From the NCBI GenBank assembly GCA_024803745.1, contig JANJXV010000024.1:13976427-14040426 (forward strand): 64,000 nucleotides of DNA, given 5' to 3'. Shown piece by piece: positions 21,040-32,364 of this stretch; positions within the stretch are counted from its first letter, which is position 1; each line of letters begins with the position of its first letter. Origin of the DNA: Megascapheus bottae. Its lineage: Eukaryota; Chordata; Mammalia; Rodentia; Geomyidae. The translations under genes were made by a program, and so were the position numbers. Under the pieces are notes generated by a model, which saw only the letters and a program-made list of their open reading frames with translations, was not told the DNA's origin and made no database searches.

Positions 21040-22385
21040 TACAATGACTTTGATAACAAATACTTCATGCTTTAATAAATATAATTCATCGGTAGATAAA
21101 ATTCTTGTAAAGTTTATGGCTCTTGGAAAAAAAAGTGAATCTGATTATTGAGAGTTGAGAAGTACTCTCATGACGTAGCCATATATTACCACACCAATTT
21201 CCCTCAAGATTTTATGCCACGCCTAAGGGCTCTAACTAAGGGGCTATACCAAAAAGTTCTACAACCCTTGGGTTAATAAATGGGTCATATTTTACAGAGA
21301 GATACTCAGCCCTGGCCATGACTTAGCATTTGCTTAAGCCCATCTGTCCCTCTGTTCAAAATTCCTATGTGATTTTGACATAGTCCTAGTGATAAACTTT
21401 AAGAGGCAGCAGGTCTGTTTCTGACCTTGGGATATGAAGTGAGAAGAAATGGAGTATCTTGGGGAAAGGGATCGAAAATGAAGTAGCTAAAAGAAAGGAG
21501 AGGAGTTAGAAGCATTTCCTTAAGGAGAAGAGTACTGTCGTGTTCTACCATCTCAGTTCCTTATATTCTTCTAGAAAATGAGACTTTCTCCTAGGACTCT
21601 TCCCTGTTCTTTTCACTGGGCCTTGATTCCATGTTCAACCTTTTCTCTAAGGTTCTTTTAAGACACAGAGATCAGTTCCTATCTTTCTGTGAATGGACCC
21701 AGATTAAAAACAAACTCAGAATCTACCTAGAATTTTCTGCAGCCCTGCTAAGCTTCCTTTACTAGACAATGAGCACCCAGAAGCCCCATTGAATCCAGCT
21801 GTTATGCTCAATGTTATACTGAATAGGCCTGATAAATTTGGAGCACATATTTAAGCTGAATTATCCTTTATTATTTTAAAGACTGTAACAAGTTATTTTT
21901 TAAAATTTTTTCCATCAGTGCATTTTTATTTCTTGTCCTTAATATCCTGAGGCTACTTGAAGAAGTACTTAAATTTCAAAGTTTAGTAAGTAAACAAAAG
22001 TTTCCTAAGAATATCTTCAGGCAAGCACCCTAAGACCTCATTTTTTAAGACCTCATTTTTAACATGGTGTTTAGGTCCCCCTAATTGTTCACTAATACTA
22101 CGCTTAACCACAACATTTTACAATCGTCTAAAGAAATATACTTCCAGACCCAAACTTGCTTACTAGCTAATTGGTTCTTCTTCTTGGTCATCATGTTTTG
22201 AAAAAAAAAAAAAAGAAACAAGCAGGTTTCAGTGTGGTATTATTTGACTGAACTGTAAATGCATTAAATAGAATAGACTGTGTTGAAAATTCAAATGACA
22301 ACTAGTTTGGTGATAGTTATTCATTGTTCTCCCATGAGTCTAGCATTATGGTTAGAGACACAGAACTAGTTTAGAATTCATAGCC
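21040..22385. other. Unique sequence, no gene seen
   Basis: Contains a tandem TAAGACCTCATTTTT pair (about 22031-22062) and an A14 run (22200-22214). Around 21755-21860 an L2-like 3' end may be present but is too decayed to call. Confidence 0.4.
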
Positions 22386-22389
22386 TCAA

Positions 22390-22641
22390 GCCAGGGGCTG
22401 GTGGCCCATGCCTGTATTCCTAGCTACTCAGAAAGCTGAGATCTGAGGATTGCTGTTCAAAGCCAGCCCAGGCATGAAAGTCTGGTCCAAAAGTCTGTGA
22501 GATGCTTATCTCCAAATAACCACTAGAAAACCGGAAGTGGTGCTGTGACTTAAAGTAGTAGAGCACTAGCCTTGAGCTGAGAGCTCAGGGATAGCACCTA
22601 GGCCTAGAGTTCAAGCCCCACGGCTAATTAAAAAAAAAAAT
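22390..22641 (+). repeat. B1-Geo SINE
   Basis: Complete; carries a small internal duplication of AAAGTCTG in the linker (AAAGTCTGGTCCAAAAGTCTG). Confidence 0.92.
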
Positions 22642-22644
22642 TCT

Positions 22645-23485
22645 TGGCCTCAGCTCTAAGGCTTTATAATTCAGTCTAGCATCCACTAAATGCACTGTTC
22701 TCGGACACTGAACTTGGTCTCTGATATGTTCTTTTATCTTGATCATCTGAAGCTATATACTGAGACTCCAGAAATTTACCTATCTCTTTTCCTACTTGTG
22801 AACAAAAGGAAGCTTGGGAAATAGTGCTAGTTGGTCAAGATAGGCTAATTATTAACAACCAAATGACCTCAAAAATCTCAATTGTTTGAAACAAACCATT
22901 GTGCTGGTCTTATCATAGACCGACATGCATTGGCAGGAGTGAAGGTTGTCAAACATGGCAGACAATACTATCCAGTAATCCAAAGACATGAGCCTCTTCT
23001 GACTTGTGCATCTGTCTTTTCTAAACTTCCGAGTCCTCAATTCAGACAGTGAAACAGAAATCCTAAAGAGAAAAACTGCACAGGAGGTTTTCATGTGCAT
23101 ATCAGGAATTGATACCCTAATGGCTTCCCTATTCCATTGACCAAAATTAATCCAGTGGAAGCTCAACTTTCTGAGAGGCTAGGAAGCCGGAAAAGGTTGC
23201 AGGTATGCTCAGCTGAGTGCATGACCAGTGGTTTCTGCCACAAGGGGAGATGCAGGGCTCCTCAGGATATCAAAAGCGTGCTATCCTATTTTAGTTCACT
23301 TAATGCCTAGATCTACCACTGTGTTGGTGGTCAGTTTCAGGAAAAAAGTTCATCTGTCAACATCAGCATCAATTGCTTGATATCAGACGAAATGGAAACT
23401 TTCATGTTCATAAATAGGACTTTCTAGAGTTTCCAGTTCCCTGGATGGAGCCCATGCAGAGAGGTGGATGGTAAGCGATCCTTGA
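22645..23485. other. Unique sequence, no gene supported
   Basis: A 104-codon minus-strand frame (22852-23166) has no recognisable domain. Confidence 0.4.
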
Positions 23486-23489
23486 ACTT

Positions 23490-23580
23490 ACACACTGCCC
23501 TTCTCATCATATAATTCCCACGATAAGCCTGGTAAGTAATCCGCATTAAGCCCCATGGGTTATCTAAACTAAACTATGCC
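23490..23580 (-). repeat. Possible MIR fragment
   Basis: CATATAATTCCCACGATAAGCCTGGTAAGTAATC and GCCCCATGGGTTATCT resemble the MIR 3' half complement. Confidence 0.4.
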
Positions 23581-23639
23581 ATGTGGGTTCTATAAGTATA
23601 TAAATGTGTCAAACATTTAGAGACTTGTCTTCATACCTA

Positions 23640-24205
23640 TCTTTGTCCATTAGGGATGCTATAACAAAATGGATGGTTTGGAAACAAGAGAAATTTGTAT
23701 CTCACAAATTGTTGTAAATTCAAGATTTAGGGCACTGAACTGGGTGCCAGTGGCTCATCCCTGTAATTCTATTTATTCAGGAGGTTGAGATTTGAGGGTT
23801 GAGGTACAGAGCCAACCAGGCCAGGAAAGTCTGGGAGGCTCTTATTATAATTAGCCACCAGAAAACCAGAAGAGGTGCTATGGCTCAAAGTGGTAGAGCA
23901 CTAGCCTTAAGCTGAAGAACTCAGGGCGAGCACCCAGGCCCAGAGATCAAGTTCCATAACCAACAACAACAACAACAAAAAGATTAAGGCACTGGCAGAC
24001 CCGGTGGCTGGTGAGGGCTGATTCTTATTGCAAAAATTATGGCTTCTCCTTGTGTGTTCAATGCGGTGAAAGAGGTGCGGGAACTCTTTGGGGTCCTCCA
24101 TGCCAGTTCTTCTCATGACCTAATCACCTTCCTGAGCCCCATTTTAGGGGTCAGGTTCCAGAACTAGAATTTTGGGGTGATGTGACATTAGGTCTGCAAA
24201 AAAAC
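23640..24205 (-). repeat. MaLR (MST-like) LTR split by a SINE
   Basis: The left arm (CTTTGTCCATTAGGGATGCTATAAC ... CAAATTGTTGTAAATTC) and right arm (GCACTGGCAGACCCGGTGGC, GGCTTCTCCTTGTGTGTTCA, CATGACCTAATCACCTTCC) join if the B1-Geo SINE at 23736-23982 is removed. No coding remains. Confidence 0.75.
23736..23982 (+). repeat. B1-Geo SINE inside a MaLR LTR
   Basis: Complete copy ending in CAA repeats. Near-identical flanks AGATTTAGGGCACTG and AGATTAAGGCACTG are the target duplication. Confidence 0.92.
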
Positions 24206-24620
24206 ATGAATAACAATTTTAAATTTTGTCTCTTCTCAATCTACTTTCTGCAGTCATCTTGCTTCCATTATTGCCTGCACACTTTCTTCCTGTTTCTCTC
24301 ATTAACCAATTTAAAAAGGCTATTTCACAGTTCAATCGCTTTAGAGACATCCATTTGTCCCCATTCACTCACAGGCTAGCATTCCCATTGAGATTTGAGC
24401 TTCCTCAAATAATGCTTGTTCATCTTCTTATATAAAAGGATAATGACATGGGCTATTCAAGGTAAGGGTGACAAGGTCCCGAGGAGCACTCTGAGTTGTT
24501 TTGTTAGTCACAACTGGTGACATTATTCTGGTCCATCTGTCCTTTGCTTTTACAATCTAAGTCACACACTTGGAAGATTGATTTATTCATTGTGTTATCT
24601 TGCTTGCTCTCTTTCTTTCT
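24206..24620. other. Unique sequence, no gene supported
   Basis: Two short overlapping plus-strand frames (24182-24379, 24226-24435) without domain. Confidence 0.4.
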
Positions 24621-24628
24621 TTCTTTCT

Positions 24629-24705
24629 TTTTTTCAGTGCTGGGGTCTTGAACATAGGGCCTTGTGCTTCTTAAGCAAGAGTTCTAACACTTGTACATGC
24701 CCTAA
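24629..24705 (-). repeat. ID-type SINE
   Basis: GTGCTGGGGTCTTGAACATAGGGCC, TAAGCAAGAGTTCTAACACTTG; preceded by a TTTC tract (24610-24628) at its 3' end. Confidence 0.65.
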
Positions 24706-24741
24706 AATCCTTTTGCTTCCTTCATTTATTATTATTTTTTT

Positions 24742-24968
24742 TTCAGTCATGGGACTTGAACTCTAGGCCTAGGTGTTGTCCCTGAAATCCTCAGCTCAAG
24801 GCTAACACTCTACCACTTGAGCCACAGCACCACTTCCAGCTTTCTGGTGGTTAATTGGAGATGAGACGCTTGCGGACTTTTGAACTGTGGGCTCGCTTTG
24901 AACTGTGATCCTCAGATCTTGGCCTCCTACATAGGTATGATTACAAGCACGAGCCACCGTGCCTGGCA
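24742..24968 (-). repeat. B1-Geo SINE
   Basis: Complete complement; the linker holds a duplicated TTTGAACTGTG (about 24879-24889 and 24897-24908). Confidence 0.9.
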
Positions 24969-24979
24969 ACTTTCATTAT

Positions 24980-25208
24980 TTTTCCTCTTGTTTAGGCCAA
25001 CAAGGACAGTGATTGTCCTATTCCTGCTTCCTGTACAACCGGGATAACAAGCATGTACCACTCCATCTGGCTTTTTATTAGTTGAGATGGAGTCTCATGA
25101 ACATTTTGGTGGAGAGGAGACTTGGGGTTAGCCTCAAAGCACAATCTTCATGAACTCTACCTCCCAAGTATCTAGAATTATAAATATGAGCTACTGTGCT
25201 TGGCTTAT
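24980..25208 (-). repeat. Older B1-type SINE pair
   Basis: Two head complements: ACAACCGGGATAACAAGCATGTACCAC and CCTCCCAAGTATCTAGAATTATAAATATGAGC, with GTTGAGATGGAGTCTCATGAAC between them. Confidence 0.6.
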
Positions 25209-25214
25209 ACATTT

Positions 25215-25592
25215 CTTGATAAATTCATTCATTCCAAAATATTTATTGATTACTTATTACATGGTAGACAGTGCGATAGGTACCAGAGGTAGTGCAAAGA
25301 ACAATAATATAAGATGTCTATCCTTATGGAGGCTACTGGAAAGTCTCTAAAGAAAAATAAACAAACTATTCATTATAACATTACATTTTATGGGAAATTC
25401 ATTTTCTTTTTAATATCTCGGGAAATTAGCCTTAAATGACTAATTTTCTTCATTTTACTAAATCTCTGTTCATCTGTAAGAAGCAGCTTCTTTCCTTATG
25501 ATAATCATCTCTTCATTTGTCTACTCAAAACACATATTAATTGCATTATAAAACTACTATGGACGAGACACTATACCTAAGATTTCTACTAT
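25215..25592 (+). repeat. L2/MIR3-like ancient repeats, split by L1
   Basis: AATATTTATTGATTACTTATTACATGG ... AGGTACCAGAGGTAG is the common ancient 3' motif. A second copy (ACTATGGACGAGACACTATACC) ends at 25592 and resumes after the L1 at 29186 as ATTCTTGCCCTCAAG, which fits the motif when joined. Confidence 0.55.
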
Positions 25593-25624
25593 AAAAGTAA
25601 CACGACAAACAAAAATAAAATCAG

Positions 25625-28412
25625 AAATTTCAGAGATTGAAATAAGATCTACTATACATGAAATTGATAAATCAAAAAGTTGGTTCTTTGAAAGAGTCAA
25701 CAAAATAGACAGACCCTTGGCAAGATTAATCAAAAAAAGGAAAGGGGAGACTCAAATAAACAAGATTAGAGACCCCATGGGAACAATCACAACTGATTCC
25801 CAAGAAATCCAGTCCATAATGAATAGGTACTACCAGGGCCTGTATTCAAAGAAACAAGAAAATCTAGTAGAAATGGATGATTTCTTAAATAAATATAGGC
25901 TACCCACACTGAACAACAATGAGGTAAACAAATTGAACAGACCAATTTCTTACAATGAAATTGTGGAAGCAATCAGGGAAATGCCAACCAAAAAAAAGCC
26001 CAGGTCCAGATGGTTTCACTGCGGAATTCTACAAGACATTTAAAGATGAAATAAGAGGGATGGGTGGTGGGTGGGGGGGAGGGTGATGGGTACCAAGACA
26101 TGTGAAAGGGTATCAATGTATGTGAATTAATGCACCTTCTATCTGGCAAATATCATGTAACCCTTTTACTAATTACAATAAAAAATTATTTAAAAAATAA
26201 AGATGAAATAACACCTATACTCTTGAAACTCTTCAGAGAAATAGAAACAGAAGGAGCAATACCAAACTCATTTTATGAAGCTAATATTACTCTCATCCCC
26301 AAACCAGGGAAAGACCCAACAAAAAAAGAAAACTACAGACCTATCTCTCTAATGAACACAGATGCAAAACTCCTCAATAAAATATTAGCCAACGGAATCC
26401 AGAAACAAATTTTAAAAAATCATACACTATGATCAAGTGGGCTTCATCCCACAAATGCAAGACTAGTTTAACATTCGCAAATCAGTCAATGTAATACATC
26501 ATATCAATAGAGTTAAGGATAAGAATCATATGATAATTTCTCTGGATGCGGAGAAGGCATTTGACAAAATACAACATCCATTCATGTTGAAAGCACTAGA
26601 AAAAATAGGAATAAGAGGTACATTCCTCAAAATAGTGAAAGCCATATATGAAAAACCTACAGCCAGTATTATACTAAATGGTGAAAGACTGGAACCATTC
26701 ACCTTAAAATCAGGAACTAGACAGGGATGCCCACTCTCTCCACTTCTCTTCAATATAGTGCTGGAACCCTTAGCCAGAGCAATAAGGCAAGAAAAGGACA
26801 TCAAAGGGATCCACATAGGGAAAGAAGAAATTAAACTATCCCTATTCACAGATGACATGATCCTCTACTTGAGTGACCCAACAAACTCCACTCCCAAACT
26901 CCTAGAATTAATAAACCACTTTAGCAAAGTGGCAGGATACAAAATTAACCTTCAGAAGTCAGTAGCCTTCTTGTACGCCAACAATACACAAACAGAAGGC
27001 CAAATCAAGAAAATAATCCCATTCGCAATAGCCCCCAAAAGAATAAAATACTTAGGAATATATTTAACCAAAGACATAAAGGAATTATTCAATGAAAACT
27101 ATAAAAGCCTAATGAAAGAAATTAAAGAGGACACTAGGAAATGGAAAGACATCCCATGCTCATAGCTAGGGAGAACCAACATAGTGAAAATGGGTATACT
27201 GCCAAAATTGATATACAAATTCAATGCAATCCCCATCAAAATCCCAAAGACATTCTTTACGGAAATTGAAGATATAATCCAAAGATTCATATGGAACAAG
27301 AAAAGACCTAGAATAGCCAAAACAATTCTAGGCAAAAAGAGCAATGCTGGTGGTATTACAATACCAGACTTCAAACTCTACTATAGAGCCATAATAACAA
27401 AAACTGCTTGGTATTGGCACAAAAACAGACCACAAGATCAGTGGAACAGAATAGAAGACCCATAAATAGAACCACATACCTATAGGCAACTTGTATTTGA
27501 CAAAGGAGCCAAAGATATACAGTGGAACAAACACAGTCTATTCAATTATTGGTGCTGGCAAAACTGGGCAGCCACATGCAGAAAACTAAAAATTGACCCT
27601 AGCCTTTCGCCATGCACAAGCATTAACTCAAAGTGGATCAAAGACCTCAACGTCAGACCGGAAACGGTGAAACTGCTACATGATAAAGTAGGAGAGACAC
27701 TGGAACTCATAGGCACAGGCAAAAGATTCCTGAACAGAATCCCAGGGTCACAACAGATTGGAGAGAGACTCGATAAATGGAACTACCTAAAAATAAAAAG
27801 TTTCTGTACAGATAAAAAACATAGTTGCAAAAGTAGAGAGACAGCCAATGAACCGGGAAAAGATATTCACCAACAATACATCTGACAAATGCTTAATATC
27901 TAGTATCTACAGGGAACTCAAGAAACTAATCCCCCAAAAACCCAATAAACCGTTCACTAAATGTGCAAGGGAACTAAAGAGAGACCTATCAGAAGAAGAG
28001 AATTAAAATGGCAGAAAAACATATGAGAAAATGTTCATCATCTATGTTCATAAAGGAAATGTAAATAAAAACAACCCTAAGATACCACCTTACCCCAACA
28101 AGAATGGCCAAGATTTTGAACTCAGACAATGACAGTTGCTGGCAGGGTTGTGGAGAAAAAAGAACCCTACTACACTGCTGGTGGGAATGTAGAATAGTTC
28201 AGCCACTCTGGAAAGCAGTGTGGAGGTTCCTTAAAGAACTGAAAATAGACCTTCCCTATGATCCCGCCATACCACTTCTGGGCATCTATCCTGAACAGCA
28301 TGACCCAGGATATTATAAAGACACCTGCTCAGCTATGTTCATCTCTGCACTATTCACAATAGCCAGGCGATGGAAACAATCCAGGTGCCCTACTGCAGAT
28401 GAATGGATATAG
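25625..28412 (+). pseudogene. L1 ORF2 remnant (reverse transcriptase, C-terminal Cys-rich part)
   Basis: In the live family ORF2 makes an endonuclease/reverse transcriptase that copies L1 RNA at the target site. Here the frame is in pieces: 25717-26043 (upstream of RT; a 1-base change in an A-run near 25991 shifts the frame just before the PGPDGF block), 26206-26430, 26530-27165, 27184-27465, 27667-27885 and 28104-28412. The 26530-27165 piece holds RT blocks: [11 protein letters not shown] at residues 6-16, [14 protein letters not shown] at 62-75, and the catalytic motif as FTDD at 106-109 (26845-26856). A stop at 27163-27165 ends it. The 28104-28412 piece has the L1 C-terminal block with HCWWEC. 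The endonuclease domain is absent through 5' truncation. Confidence 0.92.
26055..26197 (+). mobile_element. Second L1 3' fragment nested in ORF2
   Basis: A 143-base L1 3' end (G-rich tract, CCAAGACATGTGAAAGGG, terminal module, A-rich tail) lies inside the RT frame. The 14-bp TAAAGATGAAATAA is repeated perfectly at 26041-26054 and 26198-26211. Removing it and one copy restores continuity of the host L1. Confidence 0.96.
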
Positions 28413-29206
28413 AAAATGTGGTATATATACACAATGGAATTCTACATAGCCACCAGACAAGATAAAATAATGGCATTCACAGGGAAGTGGATGAATCTAG
28501 AGCAAATCATGTTGAGTGAGACAAGTCAAGACCTAAGGAACAAAAGGCGCATGGTATCCTTAGTATGCGGCTATTAAATCCAAAGAGTACAAGCGAGGAC
28601 TCAATAACTGCATACCCAAAGCTATGGACATGGTAATGGAAATACAAACATAACTATATAGACATAAAAACCTATGACTCTACAGATATAATGTTTTATT
28701 TCATAAATTAATATGTTTCTATGACATACAAACCCTTAGCCTAATTTTGATTAAGTTCTAAATACTAAGTCCCAGTGATTGTAATTACAGATTCCCTCCT
28801 TGAACACTTGTTTGTTAAACTTGTCATTTAAAATATGATGTAAGCATAAGCCATATAATTAATGATTGTTGTTCTTAAGATACTATGTTATCACTCATCA
28901 CTTTTGCTGTCCCTTGGTTATCTCATATTGTTACACTATCTCACTTTGTTACCTGATACATCAGATATATTTGTATTTGGTTATTTGAAATTGGATAGGG
29001 AACGGGGGAAAACAAGATGAGGGGTGCGGGTGGGGGGAGGGAAATGGGGACCAAGACATGTGAAAGGGTATCAATGTATGGGAATTAATCCACCTTCTAT
29101 CTGGCAAATATCATGTAACCCTTCTATTAATTACAATAAAAATATATGAAAAAAAGAAACAAAAATAAAAAAGTAACATGACAAAATTCTTGCCCTCAAG
29201 AATCCA

Positions 29207-29412
29207 GTCAGATGTGGTGGTGTATGTCTGTAGTTCCAGCTACTTGAAAGGTAGAAGTAGGATTGCAGGTCTGAGGCAGCTTAGGGAAAAAAAAGTGCAA
29301 TGTTCTATCTTAAATAAATGAACAAAACAACTAAAAATAAATGGATGGGTATGTGACTAAAGTGGTAGAGCACTTGCCTAGCAATTTTAAGGGCTTTACT
29401 CTAAACCTCAAT
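29207..29412 (+). repeat. B1-dID-like SINE
   Basis: B1 head (GTGGTGGTGTATGTCTGTAG, CCAGCTACTTGAAAGGTAG), A-rich linker, then ID-like right half (ATGTGACTAAAGTGGTAGAGCACTTGCC). Here the right monomer is a true ID type, not Geo. Confidence 0.75.
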
Positions 29413-29419
29413 GAAAGAA

Positions 29420-31630
29420 AGAAGAACCAAAGTTCATTCACAGCACCATGTGATTATTATTATATTGGGGAAAGGTGAAGTCCCAGGAGATCAGGAAATG
29501 GAGAGACTAAATCTGCTCCAGCAGGCCAGGCAACAGTCCACAAAGGAGGTAGTTCTTAGACTGAGGTTCGATGGGATAAGTCTTAGCAAGGGTCAAGCCA
29601 AGGGATGGCATGAGATCCTAGTAAATCACTAAAGACTTATGCTCTCTCACCACAGGAAGACATTTTTATGAAAGGTAAGGATGACCCAACAACTTCCAAT
29701 CCCTCACACGTGCAGATGGGGCCAAGGGATCCATTCCCATTGTAGAAAACATGAGTAGAAACGATTGCATTCTTTCTAGGCCAGGTGAAAAGGTTGGTGT
29801 GTCTTTCCTTCCTGTTCAGCTGGAGGCAACAGAATTTTGATTTCTGCAGTGAAGGACTCTGAAGCTTTAAGGATGGCAGAGCTGCAACATAAAGAAACCC
29901 TAAAAGAAAGGCTACCTGCCACCACTAAACTGTTACATGCCCAGAAATAACCTGTTGTGTTCATCTGCTGATATTGTACAGCCTGTTTGATAAAGTAACA
30001 AGCTCTATCCTAAAGAAAGACATTCAAGTCAACATAATACAGTGTATATAACCACTTACAAGAATGAGTGTCTAAAGCAGCTCTGCGTGTGTGCTCAGTA
30101 AATACTTGATATATCAGTAGGAGCATTATGGGAAAGTCGAAGTAGTCTAGAATGGCCAGAGGTACAAAATCAGTGTTTGGGGAGTAAGGTTGGATAGTCA
30201 GGCAGGGAACTACCACAGAGAACTTTGACTGGCATGTTGGACAGTTTTTCCTTATTCTTGTGCAGAAAAGGAAAACCACTGAAGAACATAAAAAGGAGAG
30301 AGAGAGAGACAGACAGGCAAGCCAATAGACAGGTTCACTAGAACAACAGAATAATTGCAAAACATAGCATCCTAATTACCTGTCTTAGTTTTCCAGAAAC
30401 ATAAGATGCTAATACAAAGCTGAAAGAAATTTAGGATCAGAAAGCATAAGTCTAGTCAAGTCTCATTTGAGAGATAAGAAAAAGGGACTTGGAGAAGTCT
30501 CTCTTTTTGCCAAGATCACCAACCTGATCGTTTCTCTCTTTGTTATGATCACCTTTGCAAAACTAGAAGGTGATCATAACACCTTCTAGAAGCTAGAAGC
30601 TAGAGGCTAGAAGGCTAGTCTCTTTCAACATTGCTCCTTCTGTGGTTCCCTGGTTCTACAAAGTAGTAGACACCAGCTGGTGAGCCTATGTTTTCACTTC
30701 TCTTATGAAGATGTTAGAGATCTGGAAGCAAGACATTTTCCATGAAAGGTCAACTTTTCTCATTTGGCTTGAACTACTATTTTGGAAAAGGTCCATTTCT
30801 TGGTATCAAATTTTTCTGGAGGACAATCGGGAATGTGTTTTGTGGCCTGTGGAGCATTCTTATATTTTCTGAGCTGTTTCAGAGAAGATAAGAAATAAAT
30901 AGTAATAGCTCACACTTCTGTAAACACTGTCTTGTCTGTCATCCAGGAGTCCCTTGGCTCACTTTAAGAGCAACTTTCGTTTAGTAACCAAAGGTTCAAA
31001 CATCAGCTTTGGCTTGTCTGTTTAAAGGGCCAACCACCTGCTACTGACATTTTAATATCATCTCCTGTTCATCAATCCAATACTTCGAGTTTTCATATAT
31101 TTTTAAGCTAACTCATTATTCATGATAAAGATCTTTACTCTGTAGGTAGGCTACCCATGGCAGTATGACAAATTTGTTTTTAATGGCGAGGTAGGAATGA
31201 AAGGACAAATGTGCTGAGGCCAGTCTCAGACAGATATGACAATATAAGCTGATTTAAGGACATTATTGAATTATTTTGCAACTAGGAAGCTAAAGTACAA
31301 ATTGGGAATGGAGCTGGTCATTTGTGCAAAAGTCTCTGAGAAGTCTTAGAGAAATGGATTTGTTTTACAGTTTGCACTAGTATAATCATTTTGTTCCTAG
31401 TCCTTTGTTTGTATTATGTTTGCATCCTTTGCATGTTACTCACTTGATAGTTTAGTTGGTTACTTATTAACCATAATGAGATATTAACAAAGGTAAGATG
31501 GGTTCACCAGTACTCAGAAAGTATCTTACATGCAGACACATACTCTTAAGCAGTGCAAAGTGTTTGGACTTTGAAACTGTTGACATCATATTCCTTAAAT
31601 GGAATATGGGAAATAAATAGGAGTAATTAT
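29420..31630. other. Long unique region, no gene supported
   Basis: About 2.2 kb with no clear repeat apart from a short GA run (30297-30313) and the inverted-repeat cluster at 30541-30618. Frames of 62-116 codons (such as minus 30010-30360) lack domains and splice-flanked structure I can recognise. Confidence 0.4.
30541..30618. repeat. Overlapping perfect inverted repeats plus CTAGAAG units
   Basis: Arms TGTTATGATCACCTT (30541-30555) and AAGGTGATCATAACA (30567-30581) pair perfectly over 15 bp with an 11-base loop. A second hairpin, CTAGAAGGTG (30563-30572) and CACCTTCTAG (30580-30589), shares the middle arm, so the two are mutually exclusive. Degenerate CTAGAAG units follow to 30618. Confidence 0.9.
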
Positions 31631-31639
31631 GAGGTGTCA

Positions 31640-31990
31640 TGGCTAAGCTTGATTATCTACTTCACCAGATTGAGAGATGTCTAGGAGATTAATAAACCAC
31701 ACTTATGGGTGTGTTTATAAGGGTTCTTCTAGAGATAATCAGATCTTGAGGATGCAGATTTAACCAATAGGTTTGATGAATTCAATATTTGAATAGATTA
31801 TTGGGAGATAGTGTCACTGTGGAAGGTAGAGCCTAACTATAGGAAATGGATCCCTGAATCTAATATATATCCTTCCTGTCATTGCACTCTGCTTCCTGGC
31901 TGCCATGAGGGAAGCATCTTTTTCCTCTCCTCTCTATCCTACCTCAGAAATAATGGTTAGCCAGTCATGGACTGAAAACTCCAAAATGGT
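31640..31990 (+). repeat. ERVL/MLT-type LTR relic
   Basis: Opens TGTCATGGCTAAGCTTGATTATC, then CACCAGATTGAGAGATGTCTAGGAG and TGGGTGTGTTTATAAGGGT, ending with GCCATGAGGGAAGCATC and CATGGACTGAAAACTCC. This series is typical of old mammalian LTR repeats. Orientation and subfamily are uncertain; no coding part. Confidence 0.5.
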
Positions 31991-32113
31991 GAGACCAAAA
32001 AAAAAAAATCCTTTCTCCCTTAAAGTATTTCCTTAGGTATTTTGGCATAGTAATGAATAGACTAACTTTAACAGACATATGAGGATTAAATACATGTAAA
32101 ATATTTAAAACTA

Positions 32114-32304
32114 GGGGCCCGGAGTTTGGCCTAGTGGTAGAGTGCTTTACCTGGCATGCACAAAGACCTGGGTTCAATTCCTTGGTACCACATACATAGC
32201 AAAAAGCCAGAAATGGTGCTGTGGCTCAAGTGGTAGAGCTCTAGCCTTGAGAAAACCCAAGGACAGTGCTCAGGCTCTGAGCACAAACCCAAAACTGGCA
32301 AAAA
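32114..32304 (+). repeat. IDL-Geo SINE with 16-bp target duplication
   Basis: Complete IDL plus Geo. AAAATATTTAAAACTA at 32098-32113 and 32305-32320 is a perfect flanking repeat and fixes both edges of the dimer. Confidence 0.96.
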
Positions 32305-32364
32305 AAAATATTTAAAACTACTTCGTTAGTGCTGAGACAAAATTGGCTCTTACATTAGTTGCTT

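Larger units (their letters stand above)
25610..29168 (+). mobile_element. LINE-1, 5'-truncated, with target-site duplication
   Basis: A 3.5-kb L1 lacking its 5' UTR, ORF1 and the ORF2 endonuclease. It starts in ORF2 upstream of the reverse transcriptase and runs through the Cys-rich C-terminal part, 3' UTR, a G-rich tract (about 29015-29046) and the terminal module to an A-rich tail. The flanks AAAAGTAACACGACAAA (25593-25609) and AAAAGTAACATGACAAA (29169-29185) differ at one base and are the target-site duplication. The element is dead: frameshifts, stops and a second L1 insertion break ORF2. Few-percent-level damage suggests a moderately young insertion, younger than the L2-like repeat it sits in. 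Confidence 0.93.

Noticed and set aside
26526..26858. 110-codon minus-strand frame
   Set aside because: Shadow of the L1 reverse-transcriptase frame on the plus strand.
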